A DNA stretch of 64,000 nucleotides from DATAAP01 sp041690495 (GTDB lineage: Bacteria > Pseudomonadota > Alphaproteobacteria > CACIAM-22H2): positions 235,460 through 299,459 of the forward strand of contig JAWLHE010000008.1 in the NCBI GenBank assembly GCA_041690495.1, written 5' to 3'. Positions 19,188 through 28,638 of the stretch are shown here, in pieces. The position numbers were made by a program, and so were the translations under genes. Under the pieces are notes generated by a model. It saw nothing but the letters and a program-made list of their open reading frames with translations. It did no database searches and had not been told where the DNA came from. Numbering within the stretch: position 1 is the first letter of the stretch; each line of letters starts with the position of its first letter.

Positions 19188-20258
19188 ATGGCAGGCGTAG
19201 TCGTCCGCGACGTCGAGAAGGCGTTCGGGACCACCAAAGTCATCCATGGCATCAACATCGATATCGCCGACGGCGAGTTCGTCGTGCTGGTCGGGCCGTC
19301 GGGCTGCGGCAAGTCGACCCTGCTGCGGATGATCGCGGGGCTGGAGGAGATCACCGGCGGGGCAATCTCGATCGGCGGGCGGCAGGTCAACAATCTGCCG
19401 CCGAAGGACCGCGACGTGGCGATGGTGTTCCAGAACTACGCGCTCTATCCGCACATGACCGTCTACGACAACATGGCGTTCAGCCTGAAGCTGCGGAAGG
19501 CGGACCAGAAGATCATCGACGAGCGCGTGCGCAAGGCCGCGGACATCCTGAACCTGACGGAGTACCTCGCGCGCTATCCGCGCCAGCTCTCGGGCGGGCA
19601 GCGTCAGCGCGTGGCGATGGGCCGCGCCATCGTCCGCGACCCGCAGGTCTTCCTGTTCGACGAGCCGCTGTCCAATCTCGACGCCAAGCTGCGCGTCGCC
19701 ATGCGCACCGAGATCAAGGCGCTGCACCAGCGCCTCAGGACCACCACGGTGTACGTCACGCACGACCAGATCGAGGCGATGACCATGGCCGACCGCATCG
19801 TCGTCATGCATGACGGCATCGTCGAGCAGATCGGCACGCCGCTCGAGCTCTACGACAACCCGGCCAATCTGTTCGTCGCCGGTTTCATCGGCTCGCCGGC
19901 GATGAATTTCATCACCGGCGTCGTGCGCCGCAACGGCAGCGCCGGCTACATCGAAACCGAATCCGGCACGGCGCTGCCGCTGCCGGCGAACGCGCCGGCG
20001 CCGCCCGAGCGCAAGGTCGTGTTCGGCATCAGGCCCGAGCACCTTTCGATCGGCGCGGAGGGCGACGGCGTGCCCGCCGACGTGCAGGTAATCGAGCCGA
20101 CCGGCGCCGAGACCCAGGTCTTCGTCGAGATGGCGGGCACGCAGGTCACCGCCGTCTTCACCGAGCGTCACGACTTCCAGCCGGGCGAGCGCATCATGCT
20201 GCGGCCGCGGCTCGACACGATTCACCTGTTCGACGCCGATACCGGGCGTCATCTCTAG
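19188..20258 (+). CDS. Sugar-type ABC importer ATP-binding protein (UgpC/MalK family)
   Basis: 356 aa. Walker A GPSGCGKST, Q-loop in VFQNYALYPHMTV, signature LSGGQRQRVAMGRAIV, Walker B FLFDEPLSNLDAKL, H-loop YVTHDQIEAMT, and a C-terminal TOBE/MalK regulatory domain (FGIRPEHLSIG). This is the CUT1-family ATPase that drives import of oligosaccharides, polyols or glycerol-phosphate. It is first in the order ATPase, binding protein, permease, permease. Confidence 0.92.
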   Translation: MAGVVVRDVEKAFGTTKVIHGINIDIADGEFVVLVGPSGCGKSTLLRMIAGLEEITGGAISIGGRQVNNLPPKDRDVAMVFQNYALYPHMTVYDNMAFSLKLRKADQKIIDERVRKAADILNLTEYLARYPRQLSGGQRQRVAMGRAIVRDPQVFLFDEPLSNLDAKLRVAMRTEIKALHQRLRTTTVYVTHDQIEAMTMADRIVVMHDGIVEQIGTPLELYDNPANLFVAGFIGSPAMNFITGVVRRNGSAGYIETESGTALPLPANAPAPPERKVVFGIRPEHLSIGAEGDGVPADVQVIEPTGAETQVFVEMAGTQVTAVFTERHDFQPGERIMLRPRLDTIHLFDADTGRHL

Positions 20259-20296
20259 GCAGGACTAAAACGGTCAAACAACGGGAGGAGTGCCAG

Positions 20297-21625
20297 ATGA
20301 GCGATTTTTCAAGACGCGACGCCCTCAGGATCGGCGCCGGCGTCGCCGCCGGTGCGGCGATCGGCGCCGGTGCGATCGGCACGGTGCAGGCACAGGACGC
20401 GCCGAGCCTCAGCTACAAGCCGGAGAAGGGGGCGAGCCTGCGCGTGCTGCGCCCGTCGAAATTCGTCCAGGGCGACGAGACGGTCTGGCTCGAGAACTCG
20501 AAAAAATACGAGCAGGCGACCGGCGTGAAGGTCAGGGTCGAGAGCGAGGGCTGGGAAGACCTGCGCCCGAAATCGGCGGTCGCGGCGAATGTCGGCAAGG
20601 GTCCGGACATCGTCTACGGCTGGTACGACGACGCGCACCAGTATCCCGAGAAGCTGCTCGATCTGACCGATCTCGGCACCTATCTCGATAAGAAGTACGG
20701 CGGCTGGTACGACGTCTGCAAGAAGTTCGGCATGCGCAACGGCAATTGGATCTCGATCCCGCTGGGTGCTGCCGGCGCCCGCATCTGCTATCGCGAATCG
20801 CAGCTCAAGGCCGCCGGCTTCGACACCTGGCCGAGCGACCTCGACGGCATGCTCAAGGCCTGCCAGGCGCTGAAGGCCAAGGGCACGCCGGGCGGGCTGG
20901 CGCTGGGCAACGCGGTCGGCGACGGCAACACCTGGGCGCACTGGATCGTGTGGGCGTTCGGCGGCAAGATGGTCGACGAGAAGGACCAGGTCGTCATCAA
21001 CAGCCCGGAGACGATCGCGGCGCTGGAATACTGCAAGCAGCTCTACGAGACCTTCGTGCCGGGCACGCTCTCCTGGCTCGACGCGAACAACAACAAGGCG
21101 TTCATCGACGGCCAGGTCAGCTGGACCATCAACGGCATCTCGATCTACTACGCCGCCAAGACCTCGCAGGACCCGAAGATCAAGGCGATGGCCGCCGACA
21201 TCCAGCACGCCGTGCTGCCTATGGGCAAGGTGGGCCGGCCGACCGAGCTGCACCTGACCGTGCCGGCGATGGTGTTCAAGTACACGAAATACCCGCAGGC
21301 GGCGAAGGACTACATCCGCTTCATGCTGGAGCGCGAGCAGTACGTGCCGTGGCAGGACGCCTCGATCGGCTATTTCAGCCAGCCGCTCAAGGCCTACGAG
21401 AAGAGCCCGATCTGGACGGTCGATCCGAAGCACACGCCGTATCGCGACCTGATGAGCAAGATGCTGTGGCCCGGCTATGCCGGCTCGCTCGGCTATGCCT
21501 CGTCCGGCGCCATGGCGGACTTCATCATCGTCAACATGGTGGCCCAGGCGGCCTCCGGCGCCAAGACGCCGAAGGAAGCCGCGGCCGACGCGCAGAAGCG
21601 CGCCGAGCGCTACTATCGCGTCTAG
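20297..21625 (+). CDS. ABC importer periplasmic sugar-binding protein
   Basis: 442 aa, extracellular solute-binding family 1. The N-terminus has a twin-arginine-like motif (SRRDALRIG) before a hydrophobic stretch ending TVQAQDA, so it may be exported folded by Tat. Trp-rich patches (GNWISIPLG, NTWAHWIVWAFGG) fit carbohydrate stacking. The start is ATG 20297 with GGGAGGAG upstream. It is followed by a long hairpin before the permease genes, which would allow more binding protein than permease to be made. Confidence 0.9.
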   Translation: MSDFSRRDALRIGAGVAAGAAIGAGAIGTVQAQDAPSLSYKPEKGASLRVLRPSKFVQGDETVWLENSKKYEQATGVKVRVESEGWEDLRPKSAVAANVGKGPDIVYGWYDDAHQYPEKLLDLTDLGTYLDKKYGGWYDVCKKFGMRNGNWISIPLGAAGARICYRESQLKAAGFDTWPSDLDGMLKACQALKAKGTPGGLALGNAVGDGNTWAHWIVWAFGGKMVDEKDQVVINSPETIAALEYCKQLYETFVPGTLSWLDANNNKAFIDGQVSWTINGISIYYAAKTSQDPKIKAMAADIQHAVLPMGKVGRPTELHLTVPAMVFKYTKYPQAAKDYIRFMLEREQYVPWQDASIGYFSQPLKAYEKSPIWTVDPKHTPYRDLMSKMLWPGYAGSLGYASSGAMADFIIVNMVAQAASGAKTPKEAAADAQKRAERYYRV

Positions 21626-21643
21626 TCTGGACGGATGGATCGT

Positions 21644-21743
21644 GTAGGGGCCGGCCCTTCGTCTCGCCACCTGCATCCTCGTCCTGGGCTTGTCGAAGGG
21701 CGAGGATGCGGGTGGCGGTTCAGGGTGAGGGATCGGCCCCTAC
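21644..21743 (+). promoter_or_regulatory. Nested hairpins between binding protein and permease
   Basis: The outer arms GTAGGGGCCG (21644-21653) and CGGCCCCTAC (21734-21743) enclose a strong inner stem: CGCCACC-T-GCATCCTCG (21665-21681) pairs with CGAGGATGC-G-GGTGGCG (21701-21717), about 17 bp counting one U-G pair. The loop holds the genomic repeat core TGGGCTTGTCGAAGG. The position mirrors the malE-malF intercistronic structure that stabilises upstream mRNA. The regulatory role is inferred. Confidence 0.7.
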
Positions 21744-21770
21744 CTTGATCTCTCCACATACACGGACTTC

Positions 21771-22715
21771 ATGGCGACTATTGTCAAACCGCAGGCGATG
21801 AGCAGGCGCGAATCGATCTCGCGCCTGCTCGACCATCCGACCGTGCTGTCGGTGGTCTTCATGTTGCCCGCGGCTGCGCTGCTGCTGGTCTTTCTCACCT
21901 ATCCGCTCGGCCTCGGCATCTGGATGGGCTTCACCGACGTCAAGATCGGCCGCCCGGGCGTCTGGATCGGGCTCGAGAACTATATCTCGCTGATGCAGGA
22001 CGACGTTTTCCTGCTCTCGGTCTTCAACACCATCCTCTATACGACGGTCGCGACCGTGGTCAAATTCGGGCTCGGCCTGTGGCTCGCCCTGCTGCTCAAC
22101 CACACCCTGCCGTTCAAGGCGTTCCTGCGCGCGATCGTGCTGCTGCCCTACATCATCCCGACCGTGCTCTCGGCGATCGCCTTCTGGTGGATCTACGACG
22201 CGCAGTTCTCGATCATCTCGTGGTCGCTCGAGCGGCTCGGGCTGATCGACGTCTATATCGACTTCCTCGGCGACCCGTGGAACGCGCGCTGGTCGCTGAT
22301 CGCCGCCAATATCTGGCGCGGCATTCCGTTCGTCGCCATCTGCCTGCTCGCCGGGCTGCAGACGATCTCGCCCTCGCTCTACGAGGCGGCGGCGCTGGAC
22401 GGCGCCAATGCCTGGCAGCGCTTCCGCCACGTCACCGTGCCGATGCTGATGCCGATCCTCTCGGTCGTGCTGACCTTTTCGGTCCTGTTCACCTTCACCG
22501 ACTTTCAGCTCATCTACGCCATCACCCGCGGCGGGCCGATGAACGCGACCCATCTGATGGCGACGCTCGCCTTCCAGCGCGCCATCCCGGGCGGCCAGCT
22601 CGGCGAGGGGGCGGCGATCGCGGTGGCGATGATTCCGTTCCTCGTCTTCGCCACGGTGTTCAGCTATTACGGCCTGCAGCGCCGCAAATGGCAGCAGGGG
22701 GGCCGCGATGACTGA
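21771..22715 (+). CDS. Sugar ABC importer permease (MalF/UgpA type)
   Basis: 314 aa, six or more membrane segments. The cytoplasmic EAA loop that contacts the ATPase is EAAALDGANAWQRFRHVTVP. It is a CUT1-family inner-membrane subunit. It overlaps the second permease by 8 nt, so the two are translated together. Confidence 0.9.
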   Translation: MATIVKPQAMSRRESISRLLDHPTVLSVVFMLPAAALLLVFLTYPLGLGIWMGFTDVKIGRPGVWIGLENYISLMQDDVFLLSVFNTILYTTVATVVKFGLGLWLALLLNHTLPFKAFLRAIVLLPYIIPTVLSAIAFWWIYDAQFSIISWSLERLGLIDVYIDFLGDPWNARWSLIAANIWRGIPFVAICLLAGLQTISPSLYEAAALDGANAWQRFRHVTVPMLMPILSVVLTFSVLFTFTDFQLIYAITRGGPMNATHLMATLAFQRAIPGGQLGEGAAIAVAMIPFLVFATVFSYYGLQRRKWQQGGRDD

Positions 22716-23604
22716 CACCGCGACCCAGGCCGCCGTCGCGACGACCGATTCGACCGGCATGAAGTATCTCGACACGCTGCCCCGGCGCGTCGTGACGGTC
22801 TATCTCCCGCTGGCGGTCTTCGTCTTCGTGCTGCTGTTCCCCTTCTATTGGATGGGGATCACGACGTTCAAGCCGAACGACGAGCTCTACAACTTCACCG
22901 ACCACAACCCGCTGTGGATATCGAGTCCGACGCTCGCCAATGTCAGCAAGCTGCTGTTCGAGACCGACTACCCGGCCTGGCTGTGGAACACGATGCTGGT
23001 CGCCGTCACGGCCACGTTCCTGTCGATCTTCGCCAGTGTGCTCGCCGCCTACGCGATCACGCGGCTGCGCTTCCGCGGTGCCCAGACCGTCGGCCTCCTG
23101 ATCTTCCTCGCCTATCTCGTGCCGCCGAGCATCCTGTTCATTCCGCTCGCGACCATGGTCTACGGCCTCGACCTCTACGACACGCCGTGGGCGCTGATCC
23201 TCACATATCCGACCTTCCTCATCCCGTTCTGCACCTGGCTGCTGATGGGCTATTTCAAGTCGATCCCGTACGAGCTTGAGGAATGCGCCCTGATCGACGG
23301 CGCGACGCGGCTGCAGATCCTGTGGAGGATCACGCTGCCGCTGGCCGTGCCCGGCCTGATCTCGGCCGGCATCTTCGCCTTCACGCTGTCGTGGAACGAG
23401 TTCATCTACGCGCTCGCTTTCATCTCCTCGTCGGAGGAGAAGACGGTGCCGGTCGGCGTGCTGACCCAGCTCGTCGAGGGCGACGTCTACCACTGGGGCG
23501 CGCTGATGGCCGGCGCCCTGTTCGGCTCGCTCCCCGTCGCGATCCTCTATTCCTTCTTCGTCGAGCACTACGTCTCCAGCCTCACCGGCGCCGTGAAGGA
23601 ATGA
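22708..23604 (+). CDS. Sugar ABC importer permease (MalG/UgpE type)
   Basis: 298 aa, six predicted membrane segments. The EAA loop variant is EECALIDGATRLQILWRITL. It is the second membrane subunit of the importer, overlapping the first by 8 nt. It is followed by a GC-rich hairpin that probably ends the operon. Confidence 0.9.
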   Translation: MTDTATQAAVATTDSTGMKYLDTLPRRVVTVYLPLAVFVFVLLFPFYWMGITTFKPNDELYNFTDHNPLWISSPTLANVSKLLFETDYPAWLWNTMLVAVTATFLSIFASVLAAYAITRLRFRGAQTVGLLIFLAYLVPPSILFIPLATMVYGLDLYDTPWALILTYPTFLIPFCTWLLMGYFKSIPYELEECALIDGATRLQILWRITLPLAVPGLISAGIFAFTLSWNEFIYALAFISSSEEKTVPVGVLTQLVEGDVYHWGALMAGALFGSLPVAILYSFFVEHYVSSLTGAVKE

Positions 23605-23613
23605 CCGGCGGCG

Positions 23614-23633
23614 GGGCGGGCCAAGGCCCGCCC
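23614..23633 (+). terminator. Hairpin after the ABC importer operon
   Basis: GGGCGGGCC and GGCCCGCCC form a perfect stem with AA between the arms, 10 nt after the permease stop. There is no U-run, so it is a probable 3'-end structure rather than a classic intrinsic terminator. Confidence 0.55.
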
Positions 23634-23808
23634 GAAACTTGGCCTTGTCCTCCTGTGAAGCTGACAGCGAAGCTTGCGCGCCGCATGCATCCGAGCGATG
23701 CGGCGGGCCGCGCATGCCTATTTCGGCTATCCGACGTTCATCGCGTTGAATGGGAACGACGGCTCGCTCATCCTGTCGGTCGTCCCGAGCAGCCACAGGA
23801 GAAAAACG

Positions 23809-24225
23809 ATGTCCGGCCGATTCCGCGCGCTCTGCCGCCTGATCGCGACGCCGCTCGCCGCTGTCTTCCTGGTTACGTCGATGCCGCTGCATGTGGCACA
23901 GGCGGGACTGGTGCCGACGGAGCGCGTCATCGAGGACCTTGCCGGCCCGGATGAACGCGCGAGCGTTGAACGGTTCCTGGCGCGCGAGGATGTTCGCCAG
24001 GAGCTGTTGGCGATGGGAGTCGATCCGGCCGAGGCGGTCACGCGGGTGCGCAGCCTCTCCGACGATGAGATCAGCCGGCTCGCCGATGTGATCCGCCACG
24101 ACCCGGCCGGCGGCGATGCTTTCGGTGTGATCATCGGCGCCGCTCTTTTGATCTTCATCGTCCTCCTGATCACCGACATTGCGGGCGTCACGAAGGTCTT
24201 CCCGTTCACCCGCAGCATCCGCTGA
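23809..24225 (+). CDS. PA2779-family protein, small exported or membrane protein
   Basis: 138 aa. A signal-type segment is at about 12-32 (ATPLAAVFLVTSMPLHVAQA), a helical middle carries REDVRQELLAMGVDPAEAV and SLSDDEISRLADVI, and a C-terminal membrane span follows (GVIIGAALLIFIVLLITDIAG). This matches the PA2779 family, which is nearly always next to a PA2778-type C39-like peptidase, as here. The start is ATG 23809 with CAGGAGA upstream. The function is unknown; co-occurrence suggests a joint envelope role. Confidence 0.78.
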   Translation: MSGRFRALCRLIATPLAAVFLVTSMPLHVAQAGLVPTERVIEDLAGPDERASVERFLAREDVRQELLAMGVDPAEAVTRVRSLSDDEISRLADVIRHDPAGGDAFGVIIGAALLIFIVLLITDIAGVTKVFPFTRSIR

Positions 24226-24230
24226 GGCCG

Positions 24231-25187
24231 GTGCGGCCGTTCGCGGCGAACCTGCGGCTCGCGGCCGGCGCTCTGCTCCTCGCGGCGCTGGCCGCTTGCG
24301 CGACGCCCCCCGAAACCGTGCGCCTCCGCGAGGATCCGGGCAGGCTGCCGCAGCGCGCCGAGATTGCCGAGGTCCCCTTCATAGCGCAGGACGAGAACTA
24401 TTGCGGTCCCGCCGCTCTCGCGATGGCGCTGCGTTGGTCGGGCGTCCCGGTCGGCCAGCATGCCATTGCGCCGCAGGTCTTCACGCCCGGGCGCGAAGGA
24501 ACGATGCGCGCGGACATGATCGCGGCGGCGCGGCGGAACGGTCGTCTGGCCGTCCCGGTCGGGCAGCTTCGCGGCCTGCTTGCCGAGCTCGCCGCCGGCC
24601 ATCCGGTGATCGTGTTTCAGAACCTCGGTCTCGACTGGTACCCGGTCTGGCACTTCGCGGTCGCGACCGGCTTCGACCTCGCGTCGGGCGAGATCCGGCT
24701 CCATTCCGGCCTGGAGCGCGATTCCCGCATGGCCCTTTCCACGTTCGAGCGGACATGGTCGCGCGGTGAGCATTGGGCCATCGTGGTGCTTCCGCCGGAC
24801 CGCCTGCCTGCGAGCGCCGGCGAACATGCGGTGTTGACTGCGGCCGCCGGCCTCGAGCGGGTCGGCCGTCCTGTGGAAGCTGCCGCGAGCTACGAAGCGA
24901 TCCTGAAGCGCTGGCCTGAAAACCTTGCGGCGTGGATCGGGCTGGGAAACGCGCGCTACGCCCTGGGCGATTTCGCCGGCGCCGAATCGGCGTTCCGAGG
25001 GGCCGTGGACCGACATCCGGGTGCAGCCGCGGCGTGGAACAACCTCGCGCACAGCCTGGCAGCCCAGCACCGGCTCACCCAGGCGCGTGACGCCGCGCGC
25101 CGGGCGGTCGCGCTCGGCGGCGCCGATTCCGACCGCTACCGCGCTACGCTGGCCGAAGTCGAGAGCAGGCGAAGGGCATCCGAGTAG
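24231..25187 (+). CDS. PA2778-family C39-like cysteine peptidase lipoprotein with TPR region
   Basis: 318 aa. The lipobox LAAC puts the lipidated residue at Cys23. A C39-like papain-fold domain follows with Cys58 in DENYCGPAALAMAL and the expected His141 in VWHFAVATGFD. The C-terminal 110 residues form TPR helices (NLAAWIGLGNARYALGDFAG, AAAWNNLAHSLAAQ). It starts at GTG 24231, 5 nt after the PA2779-family gene. It probably processes or binds a peptide in the periplasm; the substrate is unknown. Confidence 0.78.
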   Translation: MRPFAANLRLAAGALLLAALAACATPPETVRLREDPGRLPQRAEIAEVPFIAQDENYCGPAALAMALRWSGVPVGQHAIAPQVFTPGREGTMRADMIAAARRNGRLAVPVGQLRGLLAELAAGHPVIVFQNLGLDWYPVWHFAVATGFDLASGEIRLHSGLERDSRMALSTFERTWSRGEHWAIVVLPPDRLPASAGEHAVLTAAAGLERVGRPVEAAASYEAILKRWPENLAAWIGLGNARYALGDFAGAESAFRGAVDRHPGAAAAWNNLAHSLAAQHRLTQARDAARRAVALGGADSDRYRATLAEVESRRRASE

Positions 25188-25229
25188 CCGGAGGACGGTT
25201 CAGCGATCGCGCCCCGCGAATCTTTGTTC

Positions 25230-25258
25230 CTTGTAAGCCGTGGGCGGCCTCCCCACGT
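25230..25258 (+). promoter_or_regulatory. RpoH (sigma-32) type promoter of groESL
   Basis: CTTGTAA (25230-25236), a 14-nt spacer and CCCCACGT (25251-25258) match the heat-shock consensus CTTGAAA...CCCCATnT closely. It lies just upstream of the CIRCE operator. Confidence 0.7.
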
Positions 25259-25263
25259 AGCCA

Positions 25264-25290
25264 TTGGCACTCTCGATCCGAGGGTGCCAA
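25264..25290 (+). promoter_or_regulatory. CIRCE operator (HrcA-binding site)
   Basis: TTGGCACTC, a 9-bp spacer and GGGTGCCAA form a 9-9-9 inverted repeat with one mismatch. This is the CIRCE layout recognised by the HrcA repressor. It lies 36 bp before groES and directly after the RpoH-type promoter, so the operon is probably under double heat-shock control. Confidence 0.85.
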
Positions 25291-25326
25291 AAATGAGCGC
25301 CAGCGGCTGGTGCAGGGAGGATTTCA

Positions 25327-25638
25327 GTGAAATTCCGACCACTCCGGGACCGTGTCCTGATTCGCCGCATAGAGCCGGAGAAGAAGTCCTCCGGCGGCAT
25401 CTTCATCCCCGACAGCGCGCAGGAAAGACCGATGGAAGGCGAGGTCGTCGCCGTCGGCCCCGGCGCGCGCTCGCCGCAGGGCGCAATTCAGCCGCCGGAC
25501 GTCAAGGCCGGCGACCGCGTGCTGTTCGGCAAATGGTCCGGCACCGAGATCAGGCTCGATGGCGAAGACCTTATGATCATGCCGGAATCGGACCTGATGG
25601 GCATCATCGAGAGACCGGCTGCTAGGAAAGCCGCATAG
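25327..25638 (+). CDS. groES: Co-chaperonin GroES
   Basis: 103 aa. It caps the GroEL cage. KFRPLRDRVLIRRIEPEKKSSGGIF is clear GroES sequence (the mobile loop region includes KSSGGIFIPD), with GDRVLFGKWSGTEI and DLMGIIE at the C-terminus. The start is GTG 25327 with GGGAGGATTTCA upstream. It is followed by groEL after 9 nt. Confidence 0.96.
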   Translation: MKFRPLRDRVLIRRIEPEKKSSGGIFIPDSAQERPMEGEVVAVGPGARSPQGAIQPPDVKAGDRVLFGKWSGTEIRLDGEDLMIMPESDLMGIIERPAARKAA

Positions 25639-25647
25639 GAGCAGATC

Positions 25648-27273
<1,626 letters not shown>

Positions 27274-27347
27274 GCCCGCGCGCAATCACCCAGACCCGCA
27301 GGGCGGCCGGGCCAGGTCCGCCTCCACAACCCACCCGGAGAGCAGCA

Positions 27348-27485
27348 ATGGCCAAAGGTCAGAAACGCGGCAATCGCGAGCACAAGAAACCCAAGCAGCC
27401 GAAGGTGAAGCCCCCCGTGGCGGCGTCGCCCTTCGCGCTGGTGACGCAGAAGCCGAACGGCGCCGCCGTCGGCAGGAAGAGATAG
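27348..27485 (+). CDS. Small basic protein after groEL
   Basis: 45 aa, very rich in Lys, Pro and Arg, beginning MAKGQKRGNREHKKPKQPK and ending GAAVGRKR. Short proteins beginning MAKGQ-R-NRE-KKPK are widespread in rhizobia and relatives; the function is unknown. The start is ATG 27348 after GGAGAGCAGCA. It is too short for usual gene-length cutoffs but has a ribosome site and a family-like sequence. Confidence 0.65.
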   Translation: MAKGQKRGNREHKKPKQPKVKPPVAASPFALVTQKPNGAAVGRKR

Positions 27486-27492
27486 GCGGGGC

Positions 27493-27789
27493 ATGGACCC
27501 GATCGCCTTCACGGAAATGAACATCAAGCGCGCGCCGGCCTCACCCGGCATCTACGCGCTCTATGACGGCGCCGGAGTCATCTACTACGGCAGGGCGGCC
27601 GGCGGCAGCGCCACGCTCCGCTCGCGCCTGATGGACCACATCGCCGGCCGCGACAGTGCCTGCACCCGCGGCGCCAGAAGCTTCACCTGGGAGGCGTGTC
27701 TGAACCCCGAAGCGCGCGACGATGCGCTTCTGACCGCGTTCGAAGCGACCCACCGCACGCGGCCGCGCTGCAACATCGACAGCGGATGA
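27493..27789 (+). CDS. GIY-YIG-like small protein
   Basis: 98 aa. ASPGIYALYDGAGVIYYGRA carries a GIY element and a YYG in place of YIG, with a following LRSRLMDHI that supplies the Arg of that nuclease fold, and a final AFEATHRTRPRCN. This fits a compact GIY-YIG-type domain, although the usual C-terminal catalytic Glu is not certain. It starts 7 nt after the small basic gene, so it may be cotranscribed with the groEL cluster. Nuclease activity is not established. Confidence 0.6.
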   Translation: MDPIAFTEMNIKRAPASPGIYALYDGAGVIYYGRAAGGSATLRSRLMDHIAGRDSACTRGARSFTWEACLNPEARDDALLTAFEATHRTRPRCNIDSG

Positions 27790-28089
27790 GGCGCCTCGGG
27801 CGGCGCCGCCCGGGCCGGCCGGCGAGGCCGGCCCCAACCGCCGGCCACTTCAAAGCGGCGCAGCCTCGGCCCGGCTGCGTGGCTTTACATAGACTTGCTT
27901 CACGCCCATACCCCGACAGGTTGTTGACTGCGCGATAGCAGGGGATGAACGGCGTCCCGTGCGCGCCGCGCCGGACGGCTGTGTCCGCGGCGTGTCGAAT
28001 CTGCTTACAGGATCGGTGTGGCCGCGGTGCCGCGCCGCCTGACCGTCGGGACCGTTCCCATCCGTAGGGGCGGTTCTTCGTATCGCGCC
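27790..28089. other. 300-bp intergenic region with two perfect palindromes
   Basis: CGGGCGGC/GCCGCCCG (27797-27812) and GGGCCGGCC-ggcga-GGCCGGCCC (27812-27834) are adjacent stems after the GIY-YIG-like gene and probably end its transcript. In the remainder, to 28089, I see no gene. Confidence 0.6.
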
Positions 28090-28629
28090 TTACCGCTGCA
28101 TCATGCGCTCGACCATGGCCTTGTGCCGCTGCACCATCGGCAGGGCCGAGCGCGCCAGCGAGGCGAGCTGCGGGTTGTCGCCGCTCTCGCCGTAGCCGCT
28201 CAGCAGCGTCTCGGTCTCGGAATGCGCCATCTGCTGCTGTTCGAGATAGCGCTTGTCGAAATCGGCGTCGTCGGCCTTGCGCAGATGGTCGATCATGCTT
28301 GATCGCCGCGTGTCCAGCCCGGCCGGAAGCTGCAGTGACTGCGAGCGGCTCACCTCGCTCGTGCGCAGCGCCGACATCATCTGGTGGGTCGCGGTGGTGT
28401 GGTCGTCGAGCATCATCTGCGCGAAGACGCGGACCGGCTCGGAGCGCGACCGCTGCAGCGCGATGCGCGCGGCCTCGATCTCGTACATGTCGCCGATCGC
28501 GGCGTTCTCGACGAACGAATCCGCCGTCGAAACCGTCGCCGCCGACGCCTTGCCCATCATGCCGCCGACCGTGTCGGCCACTTTGTCGACGGCGCCGCGC
28601 ACGCCGCCATGCTTGCCTTTCTGTGCCAT
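28090..28629 (-). CDS. DUF4142 protein (ferritin-like four-helix bundle)
   Basis: 179 aa. The DUF4142 core spans about 35-175: ADSFVENAAIGDMYEIEAARIAL, VRVFAQMMLDDHTTATHQM, and DFDKRYLEQQQMAHSETETL, with the typical DH and H residues. There is no signal peptide; the N-terminus is basic and Gly-rich (MAQKGKHGGVRG). It lies 9 nt after the ferritin-like gene and is probably cotranscribed with it. DUF4142 proteins are often stress-linked; the role is unknown. Confidence 0.8.
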   Translation of the reverse strand: MAQKGKHGGVRGAVDKVADTVGGMMGKASAATVSTADSFVENAAIGDMYEIEAARIALQRSRSEPVRVFAQMMLDDHTTATHQMMSALRTSEVSRSQSLQLPAGLDTRRSSMIDHLRKADDADFDKRYLEQQQMAHSETETLLSGYGESGDNPQLASLARSALPMVQRHKAMVERMMQR

Positions 28630-28638
28630 GCTCGTCTC

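Noticed and set aside
17961..20252. 763-aa minus-strand frame across LysR and ABC ATPase genes
   Set aside because: Opposite two well-supported genes, with no domain; shadow frame.
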